Part shown: one piece after another, positions 1 through 9,653 of the stretch | Numbering within the stretch: the first letter of the stretch is position 1 | Layout of the letters: each line of letters starts with the position of its first letter | Assembly: GCA_039105265.1 (NCBI GenBank) | Contig: JAPFFF010000044.1 | Location: 310,001 to 374,000, forward strand | Length of the DNA stretch: 64,000 bases | Direction: 5' to 3' | Source of the DNA: Tritrichomonas musculus | Taxonomy: Eukaryota; Parabasalia; Tritrichomonadida; Tritrichomonadidae | Notes under the pieces: model-generated | What the model was told of the DNA's origin: nothing | Database searches by the model: none | Seen by the model: the letters and a program-made list of their open reading frames with translations, nothing else | Position numbers and translations under genes: made by a program

Positions 1-150
1 ACCCATCTCCCATATCTTGTATCGCAACTCATCTCATGCAATCATTCATGCAACCATCACACACATCCACTCATGCAATCATCTCCCATATCTCATTACA
101 TACATCTACTCATGCAACCACTTCATGTACACCCGATACCTACTCAAAAA
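1..150. repeat. Subterminal short repeats of Polinton A
   Basis: Four copies of CATGCAAYCA start near 35, 47, 72 and 111, and a CATCTCCCATATCT word occurs near 4 and again near 81, so the block is an imperfect ~77-bp tandem repeat. It lies just before the first gene, where Polintons carry terminal or subterminal repeats. The terminus itself is outside the window. Confidence 0.5.
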
Positions 151-164
151 TAAATCTTTAATTG

Positions 165-175
165 AATCATAAATG
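165..175 (+). promoter_or_regulatory. Initiator-like element overlapping the penton-like start
   Basis: TCATAAATG: a TCAYW initiator three bases before the ATG. This matches the trichomonad Inr, which lies within ~20 bases of start codons. Similar words precede the starts at 2283 (TCATTAAAAATG), 4249 (TCATTAAATG), 10308 and 52303 (TCATAAATG). Confidence 0.6.
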
Positions 176-1132
176 TATAGTAGGTTTAAATCACTACATC
201 CAACCATTGATAATATCACAGATGAGCAAGTACCAATTCCTATCGAATCGGCATTCTTTCTAGAAGATGGTCAACAAGATAAAGACAAATTCAATAGATA
301 CTATTTTAATTTCCCTCCTGAATGGTGTACAGCTAATAGAGGGGAATCTATTATTGGTGTTAGGAATATGTGGCTGATATCTAAAAGGAGGAAGCTTGAA
401 TTTACTATAACAATTGCCAAATATAAAAAGCAATCATTTAATGAAGTTGAGGGAGCTAACACAAATACAAAAATTATTAACATGCTATCCATGCAAGGAT
501 ATAAGGACAATCTTGAAATAAGGGATTTTGTTGTTGTTGATTGGATATCTACTGAAGGGGATTTTAGAGGATTTTTTGATGCTATTGATAAATCTATTAA
601 ATGGAATGTATCTAATGTATGGAAGAACACTAAAATTAATTTTGTTCAAAATGATTACGTCGTAGATAGAGACATACAATCAGATGGTTATTTTGATAAA
701 AATGGCTTCCATGAGAAAATATTTTCACCTAGGAATGAAAATGAAGATGATGAGTTTGGTATAGCTCTAAAATTAAAGAAAACCAATCAGGATTTTGATG
801 AAGTATTTAATATTGGAGATGGTCCACACCAGAATAAAAAGCATGTGTATCTAAATCAGTTTGATGATGTTCTTACTTTTGATAATGTTTGGGATAGGCA
901 TTCATGCAAAGTATATTCATCCATAGCTGAACAATCATTACATAATTATATTGGTAACTCTAATGTTGATTTTGTTCCAATCAAGTATTATAAATTAAAT
1001 TCCTCAGACCAAAGATTTTGGATTGAGTTTTATTCATGTAGGGAATATAATACCCCTATCAAAATTCCTGATAACGAATCATTTTGTATAGAGATGCAAT
1101 TCCTACCATTTGATAAGATGTTATATACATAA
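173..1132 (+). CDS. Penton-like minor capsid candidate (Polinton A)
   Basis: 319 aa, beta-rich, with no obvious membrane segment. It is conserved in all four Polintons of the window, always just upstream of the integrase. Shared landmarks are PIPIESAFFLEDG near the N-terminus, FNFPPEWCTANRGESIIG, WDRHSCKVYSSIAEQS, and a C-terminal FWIEFYS...IP..ESF.IEMQF block that reads like the last strands of a jelly roll. Position and shape suggest the pentameric vertex (minor capsid) protein of a Polinton virion. That is inference; I recognise no catalytic motif. The start is chosen because TCATAAATG places an initiator on it. It is shorter than the copies in C and D (~420-445 aa), which carry an extra central coiled-coil stretch. 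Confidence 0.5.
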   Translation: MYSRFKSLHPTIDNITDEQVPIPIESAFFLEDGQQDKDKFNRYYFNFPPEWCTANRGESIIGVRNMWLISKRRKLEFTITIAKYKKQSFNEVEGANTNTKIINMLSMQGYKDNLEIRDFVVVDWISTEGDFRGFFDAIDKSIKWNVSNVWKNTKINFVQNDYVVDRDIQSDGYFDKNGFHEKIFSPRNENEDDEFGIALKLKKTNQDFDEVFNIGDGPHQNKKHVYLNQFDDVLTFDNVWDRHSCKVYSSIAEQSLHNYIGNSNVDFVPIKYYKLNSSDQRFWIEFYSCREYNTPIKIPDNESFCIEMQFLPFDKMLYT

Positions 1133-1153
1133 GCTAGTTTAATCTAAAATCAA

Positions 1154-2236
1154 ATGAATTATAATACACTTGATGAATTATTTAAAAAATATCCATGGAA
1201 GAGCAAATCTAAATTTGTTCCGTTAGCCAAACGATATGGTTTCACGGCGAAAGATGCTAACGATTTTCTAGACAAAAATATTGTCCATGATGTTAAGGTA
1301 CCCAAAGCTAAATATATGCCAATTGTATCGAAACATTTACACGGATACCAGATGGATAAATTTATTAATGAAAAGCATAAGGGAGGTCTCAATTATTTAA
1401 TGTTCATCAATATTAATACGAGGAAGGCATATGCATATCCGTTACAAGGCAAGGGTTCAAAATCCGTTATCAACGCGCTACAATGTTTCATAAAAGATGT
1501 ACACAATATTTATTCAATAACCAGCGACCAAGATGCTGCATATCTATCAAACGAGGTACTTGGTTTTATGAAATCGAACAATATAATATACACCACTACT
1601 GAAGACAACAATCATAATGTACTTGGTATCATTAATCGATTCATGCGAACAATTCGTGATGCTATTGGTGAGAATAGATATATTGATGAAACTGAAATGA
1701 ATGATTTGATTGATGCGTATAACAATACTCCTCATAGGGGATTAGATAATAGAGCTCCTAATGATATAACTAAAGATGATGAACTAACATACATCAATAC
1801 TAAATCAAGCATCAACCCATATGATTTCAAAACAAATGATATGGTTAGAATTGTATTAGCTGATGAACCATTCTCAAAGATAAGAAATCGGGTGAGCAAG
1901 GAGGCATATATTATTGACTCGAAATCAGGTAACCAATTCATAATTAAGTCAAAGGATGATTCAATAGATAAGCTCCCGGGTTATCGATTAATTAAAACTA
2001 ATAATAATATACCGTTAGCAAATTCATTGAAGAATGGTTAGCGTGGTATCGTTAATAAAATAATTAGTTATGATGTTAAGAAAAATAAATATAGGGTCGA
2101 GTATGAAGGTGGCAAACGTGATACTATCCCAGCGAAAAATCTTAGGGAGGGTCATCCAATCAAGTTGTCAAATCTTGAACTCGAGTATTGGTCTACCAAA
2201 AATAATGTTCCCGAATCAATCACAAAATGGAGCTAA
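1154..2236 (+). pseudogene. INT: Polinton integrase (rve type), A; broken
   Basis: Retrovirus-like integrase that would insert the element into host DNA. An N-terminal helical part (YPWKSKSKFVPLAKRYGF) precedes the RNase H-fold core, with YQMD around residue 68, SDQDAAYLS around 125-131 and the HNVLGIINRFMRTIRD helix around 154-169, followed by a YNNTPHRGL segment. The C-terminal end (KYRVEYEGG...IPAKNLREG...LEYWS) resembles the chromo/SH3-like tail seen in the B, C and D copies. It starts ~20 bp after the penton-like gene and is followed by the ATPase, the fixed order here. The gene is broken (about one break). Confidence 0.85.
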
Positions 2237-2282
2237 TTTTATTTCACATAAATGAAAACCAATACTAAATCTGTCATTAAAA

Positions 2283-3116
2283 ATGTTGAGAGAGATACAA
2301 AAAGCTATGCGCAAAAATCAAAAAGATATAGAGATGGCTTTGATAAAACCGCTATCACCGGACTATCCATTTAGCACCAACGGAATATATTTCCTAATCG
2401 GTAAGCCTGGTGCTGGTAAATCATATTGGATATGGTCTCATATAATGATTACTGAAAAATTATTTAAGAAACCATATTATAATAAGATAATATTTTGTTC
2501 CACGAGTGGGAAGATGGATAAGACAGCTGAAGCTTTACATAAAAGTATTAAAACTCCAATACAATATGTGAAGGAGGATGAGTTGATGCCAATCTTACGT
2601 AAGCATCTCAAAAGGAAGGTTAAATATTATGCACTGGTCAAACATGTGTTATCTAAAATGAAAGATGCTAATGAGGAGATGGAACGCCTGATTGAAAAGC
2701 ATTCATTACAAGATATTGATGATAGAATTGTATATATTGCCAACAAATTAGTTCAGTACGAGACTTCATCATATCCATACAATACATTAATTATTCTAGA
2801 TGATTGTGCGGGAAGTGATTTATTGAAGAATGGGAATAGTGAATTCATTAGATTATTGACTAAAACTAGGCATTATAATATCACTTGTATAATGGCGTTT
2901 CAAACGATTCGATTTGTTCATATTAATGCTAAACGTATGGCTACAGATATAATCTGCTACAGTGGATATAGTGAGGAGGATATCACATCGTTACTTCAAC
3001 AAACTAATAATAATTTAAACACTAAGGATGCGGTCCACCAGTATCTACAACACAGGGAACCCCATGATAAATTGATTCTTAATATAACAGCTGACAAGTA
3101 TTACTTTGAGTCATAA
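2283..3116 (+). CDS. ATP: A32/FtsK-type DNA packaging ATPase (Polinton A)
   Basis: 277 aa. Walker A is GKPGAGKS at residues 40-47 and Walker B is TLIILDD at about 168-174, followed by the conserved LLTKTRHYNITCIMAFQT sensor region. This family pumps viral DNA into preformed capsids. The same protein (about 60-70% identical by eye) occurs in B, C and D, always downstream of the integrase. The start is supported by TCATTAAAAATG. A 30-bp gap separates it from the next gene. The frame looks intact. Confidence 0.92.
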   Translation: MLREIQKAMRKNQKDIEMALIKPLSPDYPFSTNGIYFLIGKPGAGKSYWIWSHIMITEKLFKKPYYNKIIFCSTSGKMDKTAEALHKSIKTPIQYVKEDELMPILRKHLKRKVKYYALVKHVLSKMKDANEEMERLIEKHSLQDIDDRIVYIANKLVQYETSSYPYNTLIILDDCAGSDLLKNGNSEFIRLLTKTRHYNITCIMAFQTIRFVHINAKRMATDIICYSGYSEEDITSLLQQTNNNLNTKDAVHQYLQHREPHDKLILNITADKYYFES

Positions 3117-3146
3117 ACCATATATAAATATTTTTAATACAAGTAA

Positions 3147-3566
3147 ATGGGATTCTTGAAAAAAATAATTAAAAATGGTATTGGATTGGCGGGCAATCAG
3201 GTAATGAATATGGCTAATAGTGCAACAGGTGGACTGGCTGGGAAGATATTTAACGCAACTGTCAACAAGGTGAATAAAAATAGTGGTATCATTGGCAAGG
3301 TTGCTCGAGGATTAGGCAAGAAATTTTTAAATGATAAGACTCGTGAGAAAATATCCAATATTACAGATACGGCTATTAAATATATTCCTAAGGGGAATGT
3401 TAGGACTGCTCTAGAGAATATTAATAACGCTGCTCAAGGTAAGTCTAATCATAATATCAAGACTAAATATAATAAGCAATTGGATTCGACAGAACCGGCA
3501 AGTGTGCAGGCTAACGTTAAACCTAAACGTATCAGGACTAAATATGGAAAACGTTTGGGTAAGTAA
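3147..3566 (+). CDS. Glycine-rich amphipathic basic protein (Polinton A)
   Basis: 139 aa. The N-terminal half is glycine- and alanine-rich and amphipathic (GLAGNQVMNMANSATGGLAG); the C-terminal tail is strongly basic (KPKRIRTKYGKRLGK). B has a clear homologue at 45781, and C and D have longer proteins in the same slot. The slot after the ATPase and before the capsid gene, small size and basic tail suggest an internal virion protein of the pVI or core type, perhaps membrane-active. This is inference from place and composition only. Confidence 0.55.
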   Translation: MGFLKKIIKNGIGLAGNQVMNMANSATGGLAGKIFNATVNKVNKNSGIIGKVARGLGKKFLNDKTREKISNITDTAIKYIPKGNVRTALENINNAAQGKSNHNIKTKYNKQLDSTEPASVQANVKPKRIRTKYGKRLGK

Positions 3567-3609
3567 TAGGTGAAAGTTGGTGAAACTATGCTTTTTATTT
3601 TTACCATAA

Positions 3610-4221
3610 ATGGCTAAAAATCTTCGAGGAAGTAAAAGATTGCAAGTTATTCAAAACTGGTTAAATGGGAGAGATGATGATGAATGGGAAGTGTTTCCGT
3701 GTAGAACTGAGGGAAAATATATCGTGAAACCTCGCAAGGAACCTCATACAAATCGTCACGTTGAACCAATTGTGAAAGATGATGACGATCCTGTTGATAG
3801 TACACCTGAAAACGATACCGATGACCCCGTTGATGAATGTGAACATGATGAGCCAACCCCTGACCCGAAACCAATCGTTAGACCTAAAATTAAACGTTCA
3901 CCTCCAAGAACTCCCTCTAATAATTATGAATATGATCCAACTATTAATTTAGAGATATTGAATCAATTGAAACTTCTCGGTGAGGAATTCAAAATTAGAC
4001 GTGAGAAAAAGGAGCAGAAACGAATGATTAAGGAGGTTGTCCAAAAACAAATATCTCGACCGAGGATGCAATATAATTACGAATTCACTGAACCTGAATA
4101 TAAACAATATCCAAATACTCAACCGATAGAACCACCTATGGAATCATCCAATGAGCCCATCGAGCAACCTCAACAAATCTATCCTGTGAGAAGAAATCGA
4201 ATATTTGCAGATGTCATATAA
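3610..4221 (+). CDS. Conserved WLNGRDD protein, function unknown (Polinton A)
   Basis: 203 aa. The N-terminal block (RGSKRLQVIQNWLNGRDDDEWEVFP.RTEGKYIVKPRKEP) is nearly invariant in A, B, C and D. A low-complexity acidic and proline-rich linker follows, then a conserved helix (DPTINLEILNQLKLLGEEFK) with a basic heptad-like stretch, and a C-terminal signature (RRNRIFADVI; RRRNNIFSDM in C). I do not recognise a family. Its constant place between the basic protein and the capsid gene points to a structural or assembly role. The initiator is CCATAAATG. Confidence 0.6.
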   Translation: MAKNLRGSKRLQVIQNWLNGRDDDEWEVFPCRTEGKYIVKPRKEPHTNRHVEPIVKDDDDPVDSTPENDTDDPVDECEHDEPTPDPKPIVRPKIKRSPPRTPSNNYEYDPTINLEILNQLKLLGEEFKIRREKKEQKRMIKEVVQKQISRPRMQYNYEFTEPEYKQYPNTQPIEPPMESSNEPIEQPQQIYPVRRNRIFADVI

Positions 4222-4248
4222 TTAAGTGATTATTTTTTATTTCATTAA

Positions 4249-6626
4249 ATGACTTCAAATAAACTCATTTCCCAACTAACTAAGAAAGAAATACTTCAAC
4301 TACCTGGGTTCGCTGGATTGAATAAAATATTGTTACCAAATTTGAAAAATATATTGCGTGCTCATCTCGTGAAAACAAATATATTCAAACGTGGTGTTCG
4401 CGTTAATGATTATTTAGATTATTGCAAGAAACACAAATTGGATTCTATTCAAATAGATACATCGATTAAACAACCTACTAAATCTAATCGCAAATTGAGT
4501 AAAGCTGATATTAACAAAAAGATTAAACTATACAAACAAGATATGGATGAATATACAGAATTATTGGAGAAGGCGAAATTGAATCCAGCAGCTGAACCAG
4601 GTGTTGATGAATGTATACACAATATAAATAATTACAAGGATAAGATACTAGAATTGCTTAGCGATAAATATAATAAACCTGAATTGAAAACTATTATTAG
4701 TGAAATCAAAGCTTTGCAAGGAGAAATGGATGATTATTTATATGTTGATAATAAATTGAGAAAGTTATTGTATGAACTGCAAGATTATGAATATGATTTG
4801 AATAATAATGCTGATGCGTTAACTGAGGATGAATTAAATGAGACTAGGATTGCTGTTAAACAACATACTGCTGAAATAGCTGAGCTCAAGAAGGATTTCG
4901 TTGAATTGAGTGATGATGAGTTTGAAGCTAAATATAGGGTGTTCCACTTAAGTGTAGCATCTCAAAGTAGGAGTAAAAATGAACAACAATTTTATGCTTA
5001 TGTGAAAATATATAACCTTATAAGAATATTTCATATTTTAGTTATTTGCCATAAAAGTGACATTGTAAATTATATTCAACTTTTTAATAGTAAATAATTT
5101 TTTTTTTTACAAAAAAATATTTTTTGAATATCAAAAAATTATTGTATTGTTAATTTATTTTTAATATCTCTATCTCAGTTAAATATTACTCTGTGAAATT
5201 ATAAAATATCTAATATATCAACTAAAGTAAAGTTAAAAGTAATGTTTATATTAATCAAAATACTTTGATTATTCCAATAATCTAACAATTATAAGATAAG
5301 ATGAAAAACGCATAAATATAAACGTATTTTTTGATGTTCATTGAATAATTTCATATGCTATTATTCTAAATTAGGATCAATGAAATATAACAATATTTCA
5401 GACTTTATTAATTCTAAAAATGATACTTTCTTTTTTAGAAAATATTAATGTAATTTGATACTCTGATTTTAAAATTGTTTTCTCACAATAAAATATAAAC
5501 GTACTAAAATTGAAATTCGCAATTTTAAACGACAAGTCGCAAATCATCAAGATGAAGAAATTATTATATAATAGCATTTTAAAATTTAGTAGGTTATAAA
5601 TTTCTTTTTAATATGTTTGTTTTATATTTTATCAATTAATATGAATAGAAATTGTAACTTTAATTTTTATTTAATTCAAAACGAATACGTTTATTTTTAC
5701 TCTTAATTGACAAAAATTTGCATGACATTATGCTTTCAAACTTTGTCCTATATATCATATGGTATTAGTTTTATATAATTTTAATATATTAATTTTTTAA
5801 TTTTAAAGGGATATTGAGAAAAATTAAATTCAATCATAGATCTCAATCTTCAAAATCCTTCTTTTTTTCCATATAATGAAAATGCGAATACAAAAGCCAA
5901 GAGATAAATTTGTTTTGTTTTTCAAATTTATTATAGCAAGCTAATATCTTGAATTTTTATAAAATATTAATAAACCTTAGAATAATTTAATACTCATTCT
6001 ATACTATTAGCATAAAATTGAAATTTTGAAAAAATCATGCAGTCACAGAAAAAGTTATATAATTATCGATGTCACTTTTTTGACAAATAATTAAAATATA
6101 AAATATTTTTATAAGATGATATATTTTAATAAAAGCATAAAATTATTGTTCATTTTTACTCCTACTTTGAGATGCTACACTTAAGTGGAACGACCTATAT
6201 TATAATAAGCTCGAGAAACTACGTGAACGTAGACAGCAGATGGAAAATGAGATTAACAAATTAGTCGAGGAGGATAAAAATAAACGTAAGCGAGCTAGAA
6301 AACCCAAACCCAAGTTATCAGATGAGCAAAAGGCAGCCAGTCGTGAGATGAGGTCAAAGCGACGACGTGAGAAGAAACTATTAAATGTACCTACTGCAGA
6401 TTTATCACGTGAGGAACAATTTGATAAAGAAATATTACTTAGTGAGAAGAGGATTATTGAGTTGGAAAAGGCATATGCTAAATATAAAGATGATGAGCGA
6501 TATGCTACAGAATTGCAAAATGAAATAAATAGGTTATATAATAATATTGATTATGTTAATAAAAAGAAGACAGCTTATATTGCTGAGAAAAGTGAAACCA
6601 AGAAATCGAGAAGACGAAAGAAGTAA
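4249..6626 (+). pseudogene. Basic coiled-coil protein gene, interrupted by a TA-flanked element
   Basis: The N-terminal part (LTKKEILQLPGFAGLNKILLPNLKNILRAHL) matches the start of the 334-aa protein at 48670 in the other part of A. Long charged coiled coils rich in Lys, Glu and Tyr follow, and the tail past 6200 is highly basic (KNKRKRARKPKPK, RRREKK). The gene is interrupted by insertion of the element at 4935-6197. Function is unknown; the basic tail suggests nucleic-acid contact, perhaps a core protein. The start is supported by TCATTAAATG. Confidence 0.55.
4935..6197. mobile_element. 1.26-kb TA-flanked non-autonomous DNA element
   Basis: Inverted repeats begin TAGG..GTTCCACTTAAGTG at 4935 and end CACTTAAGTGGAAC..CCTA at 6197. 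They run inward ~150 bp with visible divergence between the arms, so the insertion is not recent. Each end is flanked by TA (4933-4934 and 6198-6199), or TATA if the terminal TA is counted. The interior is very AT-rich and has no open frame of transposase length. Size and TA flanks fit the Tc1/mariner class known in trichomonads (about 1.3 kb), but no transposase is recognisable. It lies within the coiled-coil gene of Polinton A. Confidence 0.75.
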
Positions 6627-6648
6627 TTTTTTTATTATATAAAAAGTA

Positions 6649-8226
6649 ATGTTAAACAATGAAGTGATTATGCAAACATCTGCGGATGCATGCACCCAGA
6701 TAGCCTCATATTTTGATACCGTCGATAATTGCATTGCGATGAGTGATACAAATAAACAATATTCGATCAACCCACAGACTAGTTATGGACCATCCCCTCC
6801 AATCAAAAGTGGCTCGTATACATCTGTAATCATATCACCAAATACTCACAACACGGCTGATTTATACAACGGATTCATTAAGGCAACGATGGAGATTAAA
6901 GTTAATATCGATGATAAGATAGATACAGCAAATGTTGGCGATTATAGTTTCAATAATATATGGTATGGATTTAAAGATGAACGCGATGCTATTGAGAAGT
7001 ATGAAATTGTAGCAAATGGTATCACCATATATACACAAAATTATGGCTGTGAAGAATCATTTCTTACAGCTTGCTGTTCCAACGAAACCACGAAGAGGGC
7101 AGATATTTATTCGAAAACTAGGCATAAAGATGTATGGAGACAGAATGAAGGGTGCCGCTGCGGTTTCGTAGTTTACTGGACTAAAGATAGGACTGAAGCT
7201 ACTGGTACGATTAATTTGAAGATAGATTTGAGGAGATTCTTGCCGATATCTAACATTAAATATCTCCCAGCGTTTGCAGGCAAAATAGAACTGCGATTAT
7301 ATTTCTCATGCGCGGGATTAGTATATTGTCCATGTGGACCTGATGAAAATTTGATCAATAATCCTGGTAAGTATTCAAAATATACATTTCATCCCGTCAC
7401 GACAGAATTTAAGCAAATAGGTAATCCAATAAGATGTTGGGCGACATCTACAACCGCTAATGGATTATATACATTAAATAATGCTGATAGAACAAGTAAT
7501 GTTATATGGTATGAGGTCAAGGATTGCCTCAGTATTATCCCATGTTTTGGAATTAGTGAGAGTGTTTATAACTCATTGGTTCAACGATATAGTGATCCAT
7601 CTCACCCATTAACATTCCCCACACAAACATTATCTGTATATACGACAACTAATAAACTCGAGCAACCTAATGATAAGACCACCTGTACTATCACTCCAAG
7701 ATTTGTTGATAGTATATTTTGTTTATTCCCGTTGCGTAATACTGATAAAACTGTTTTCAAGAATCAATTATTCAAATCATTCTACATTAATGCGGGTGGA
7801 TATGGCAACATACCTTCGCGACCATTTGGTACAACTGAAGAGTACCCCGAATTCTTGGAATATTGCCAGAATGCAATGAACATGAATGGTGAGCAGAGTG
7901 GTTTCAATAAGGAGGTCGTCAGATCGCTAACCAATTCATATTCATTTAACTCAACGACTGGCTATTATAGTGACGACAGGTCATCGTTTTTCATTGGTCT
8001 CCCAACAGAAACTGATAATACATATCAACAGGGACTTACTTCGCTATCACCTATCAATTTTGAAATGAATATTACTCAAAGTGCGACTGAAGGTTCATTT
8101 GCGAAGAGTGTAGATGCCAACCCACTTTTCTGCTTATTATATGATGCCTCGATTAGTATATTAGTTCAACCAAATGGTATGCCTCCATTGGTTCGAATTG
8201 GTAACTATGATTTAACTACACCATGA
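6649..8226 (+). CDS. MCP: Major capsid protein, double jelly-roll (Polinton A)
   Basis: 525 aa. It aligns along its length with the proteins at 37859-39433 (C) and 57031-58695 (D). Invariant blocks include SADACTQIASYFDTVDNCIA, FKDERDAIEKYEIVANGITIYTQNYGCEESFLTACC, RRFLPISNIKYLPAFAGKIELRLYFSCAG, HPLTFPTQTLSVYTTT, GGYGNIPSRPFGTT and ISILVQPNGMPPLVRIGNYDL. Length, beta-rich composition, single copy per element and its slot after the ATPase fit the Polinton double-jelly-roll capsid protein. The frame is open. The capsid assignment is family-based, not a fold calculation. Confidence 0.8.
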   Translation: MLNNEVIMQTSADACTQIASYFDTVDNCIAMSDTNKQYSINPQTSYGPSPPIKSGSYTSVIISPNTHNTADLYNGFIKATMEIKVNIDDKIDTANVGDYSFNNIWYGFKDERDAIEKYEIVANGITIYTQNYGCEESFLTACCSNETTKRADIYSKTRHKDVWRQNEGCRCGFVVYWTKDRTEATGTINLKIDLRRFLPISNIKYLPAFAGKIELRLYFSCAGLVYCPCGPDENLINNPGKYSKYTFHPVTTEFKQIGNPIRCWATSTTANGLYTLNNADRTSNVIWYEVKDCLSIIPCFGISESVYNSLVQRYSDPSHPLTFPTQTLSVYTTTNKLEQPNDKTTCTITPRFVDSIFCLFPLRNTDKTVFKNQLFKSFYINAGGYGNIPSRPFGTTEEYPEFLEYCQNAMNMNGEQSGFNKEVVRSLTNSYSFNSTTGYYSDDRSSFFIGLPTETDNTYQQGLTSLSPINFEMNITQSATEGSFAKSVDANPLFCLLYDASISILVQPNGMPPLVRIGNYDLTTP

Positions 8227-8276
8227 GTAAATTTTCAAACAATACAACACATTATTTTTGTTTATTTGCATAATAA

Positions 8277-8705
8277 ATGAATAAGTATAAAAACCCGAAT
8301 TCAACAACCATCGGTACAACTGGATGTATGTATAATGAATCCACCACCACCAACGAAGATGATGAGTATAATCATTATGGTATATATTCAAATGATAACA
8401 CTTATGCGGTCACCTTCAATCCTCATATCAATCGACCACCTACTAAAAATATGCCACACTATCCAGTTAGACCACCTCCAACAGATGAGCATATGACGCT
8501 TACTCAAAATGAGCCTCCCGTGAGTATGACTGATGGGATGCATTATTTGAACAATGCGACAACGAAACCTCCTCCATTGCAACCACCATATTTGAATAGA
8601 CCTCAAGACCTGGCAGCGATTCAAGGATTGGCTAATGAGAGAGATAAGGCAAATTTGATATATAATAAGCCGGCTAATATCAGTTTCAAAAATATACATT
8701 ATTGA
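8277..8705 (+). CDS. Conserved 142-aa proline-rich protein (Polinton A)
   Basis: 142 aa; the C and D copies have exactly the same length. Shared landmarks are MNKYKNPNST at the start, HYGIYSNDNTYAVTFNP in the first third, a proline-rich middle (NRPPTKN, PVRPPP, NEPPVSMTDG) and LQPPYLNRP..LAAIQGLANERDK. There is no membrane segment. It lies directly after the capsid gene in A. Probably a small virion protein, for example a capsid cement or peptide linker; function is not recognised. Confidence 0.6.
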   Translation: MNKYKNPNSTTIGTTGCMYNESTTTNEDDEYNHYGIYSNDNTYAVTFNPHINRPPTKNMPHYPVRPPPTDEHMTLTQNEPPVSMTDGMHYLNNATTKPPPLQPPYLNRPQDLAAIQGLANERDKANLIYNKPANISFKNIHY

Positions 8706-8723
8706 GGAATCACATGGTTTATA
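8697..8723 (+). repeat. 27-bp direct repeat, left copy, flanking the KilA-N gene
   Basis: CATTATTGAGGAATCACATG and the following TTTATA recur at 9608-9634 with a single mismatch. The left copy overlaps the end of the 142-aa gene. Together the two bracket the KilA-N gene, as if that gene had arrived as a cassette with duplication of the target. Confidence 0.75.
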
Positions 8724-8790
8724 GGTAGTAGGAGGCGAACTCATAAACTGACGAGTTTTCAAATCAATTTATTTTTTTATCCACTTAGAA

Positions 8791-9554
8791 ATGAACTCAA
8801 CAGGTACTAACACATCAATGTTAGCCGTTGTTGAATCAATCAATGATGACTACGAATATATTCAGTATAATGAGAAGCTTCGTTTGATACATTCAATCAA
8901 AGATGATATGTACCAGATGCAATCCATTATCATTGCATGTAATTCAAAGAAACAAGTTCGTCATTGGTTTGATAACAAATCAACTCAAGAATTCCTCGAA
9001 AGTGCAGATGGTAGAATTCTACCATCTGAAAAATTATATGAAAATCGTCCAATTTAGCACCAGGATTACAAGGTTATTATATACATCGATTACTCGTCAA
9101 CCATGTTGCAATGTGGGCTTCTCCAACATATGCATGGGATATTATGAAACTACTGGATTCATATTTTGATAGGCAACGTGAGCAACTCGTTAACAAAATT
9201 GAAGATTTGACACCACGAGCTGTTCCTAAAGACCACAAACATAGCTACAGGTATATGATATGGCGTGAAGAACTTCCTAAAAATAAGAACTTTGTGGTAC
9301 TTCATCTCGTTCGTCGTAACAAACATTCATGGAGGCAAGTCAGCAAGATTTATCAAGATGAGGAGAAACGATGGATATATGTTGATGACCTACCCATTGC
9401 GATGACTCCTAATGAAGATATCAAACGATTAGCACGAGCATTGTTCAAAGGTGATGATGTTAGCGTTGGCAGTACTGATATCATCATTAACAAATCATGT
9501 CTAGAAGAGTTTCACAAAGCTATCGAAGAATACTTTAAAAATATGCATCTTTAA
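8791..9554 (+). pseudogene. KilA-N / DUF3627-like DNA-binding protein (Polinton A); broken
   Basis: The N-terminal part (INDDYEYIQYNEKLRLIHSIKDDMYQMQ) and the central MWASPTYAWDI..LLDSYFDRQREQL segment match the KilA-N DNA-binding domain and its linker. The C-terminal part (YRYMIWREE..NFVVLHLVRRNKHSWRQVSK...LPIAMTPNEDIKRLARALF) matches the DUF3627-like partner domain found behind KilA-N in large DNA viruses. The full-length relative in D is 260 aa (60034-60816). Such proteins are probably transcription or replication regulators. The gene is broken (about one break). It is bracketed by 27-bp direct repeats and holds a perfect palindrome. Confidence 0.75.
9005..9028. promoter_or_regulatory. 24-bp perfect palindrome inside the KilA-N gene (A)
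   Basis: Perfect 24-bp inverted repeat centred on GAATTC, with inner core GGTAGAATTCTACC. A second GAATTC-centred palindrome lies at 9582-9599, just after the gene. Both are preceded by GAAAGTGC. D has an analogous pair at the matching gene position and nearby. Candidate operator for the KilA-N protein itself. Confidence 0.45.
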
Positions 9555-9581
9555 ATTGACATTTTATTTTTGAAAGTGCGA

Positions 9582-9599
9582 CTGGTAGAATTCTACCAG
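9582..9599. promoter_or_regulatory. 18-bp palindrome downstream of KilA-N (A)
   Basis: CTGGTAGAATTCTACCAG, a perfect palindrome 28 bp after the KilA-N frame and 55 bp before the next start codon. A second copy lies at 46660-46677 within the 468-bp repeat. Same core as the palindrome at 9005-9028. Confidence 0.45.
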
Positions 9600-9653
9600 A
9601 CCAGATTCATTATTGAGAAATCACATGGTTTATAATATTTTATTTTTGGGGAA

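Noticed and set aside
1-150. CRISPR-like array because of spaced CATGCAAYCA words
   Set aside because: Units are 10 bp with unequal spacing and a 77-bp higher-order period; this is a eukaryotic Polinton border, not a CRISPR array.
8806-8814. ACTAACACA, resembling the 3' end motif of trichomonad introns
   Set aside because: The motif is not followed by CAG, no GTAYGT donor lies nearby, and the reading frame of the KilA-N gene runs through it.
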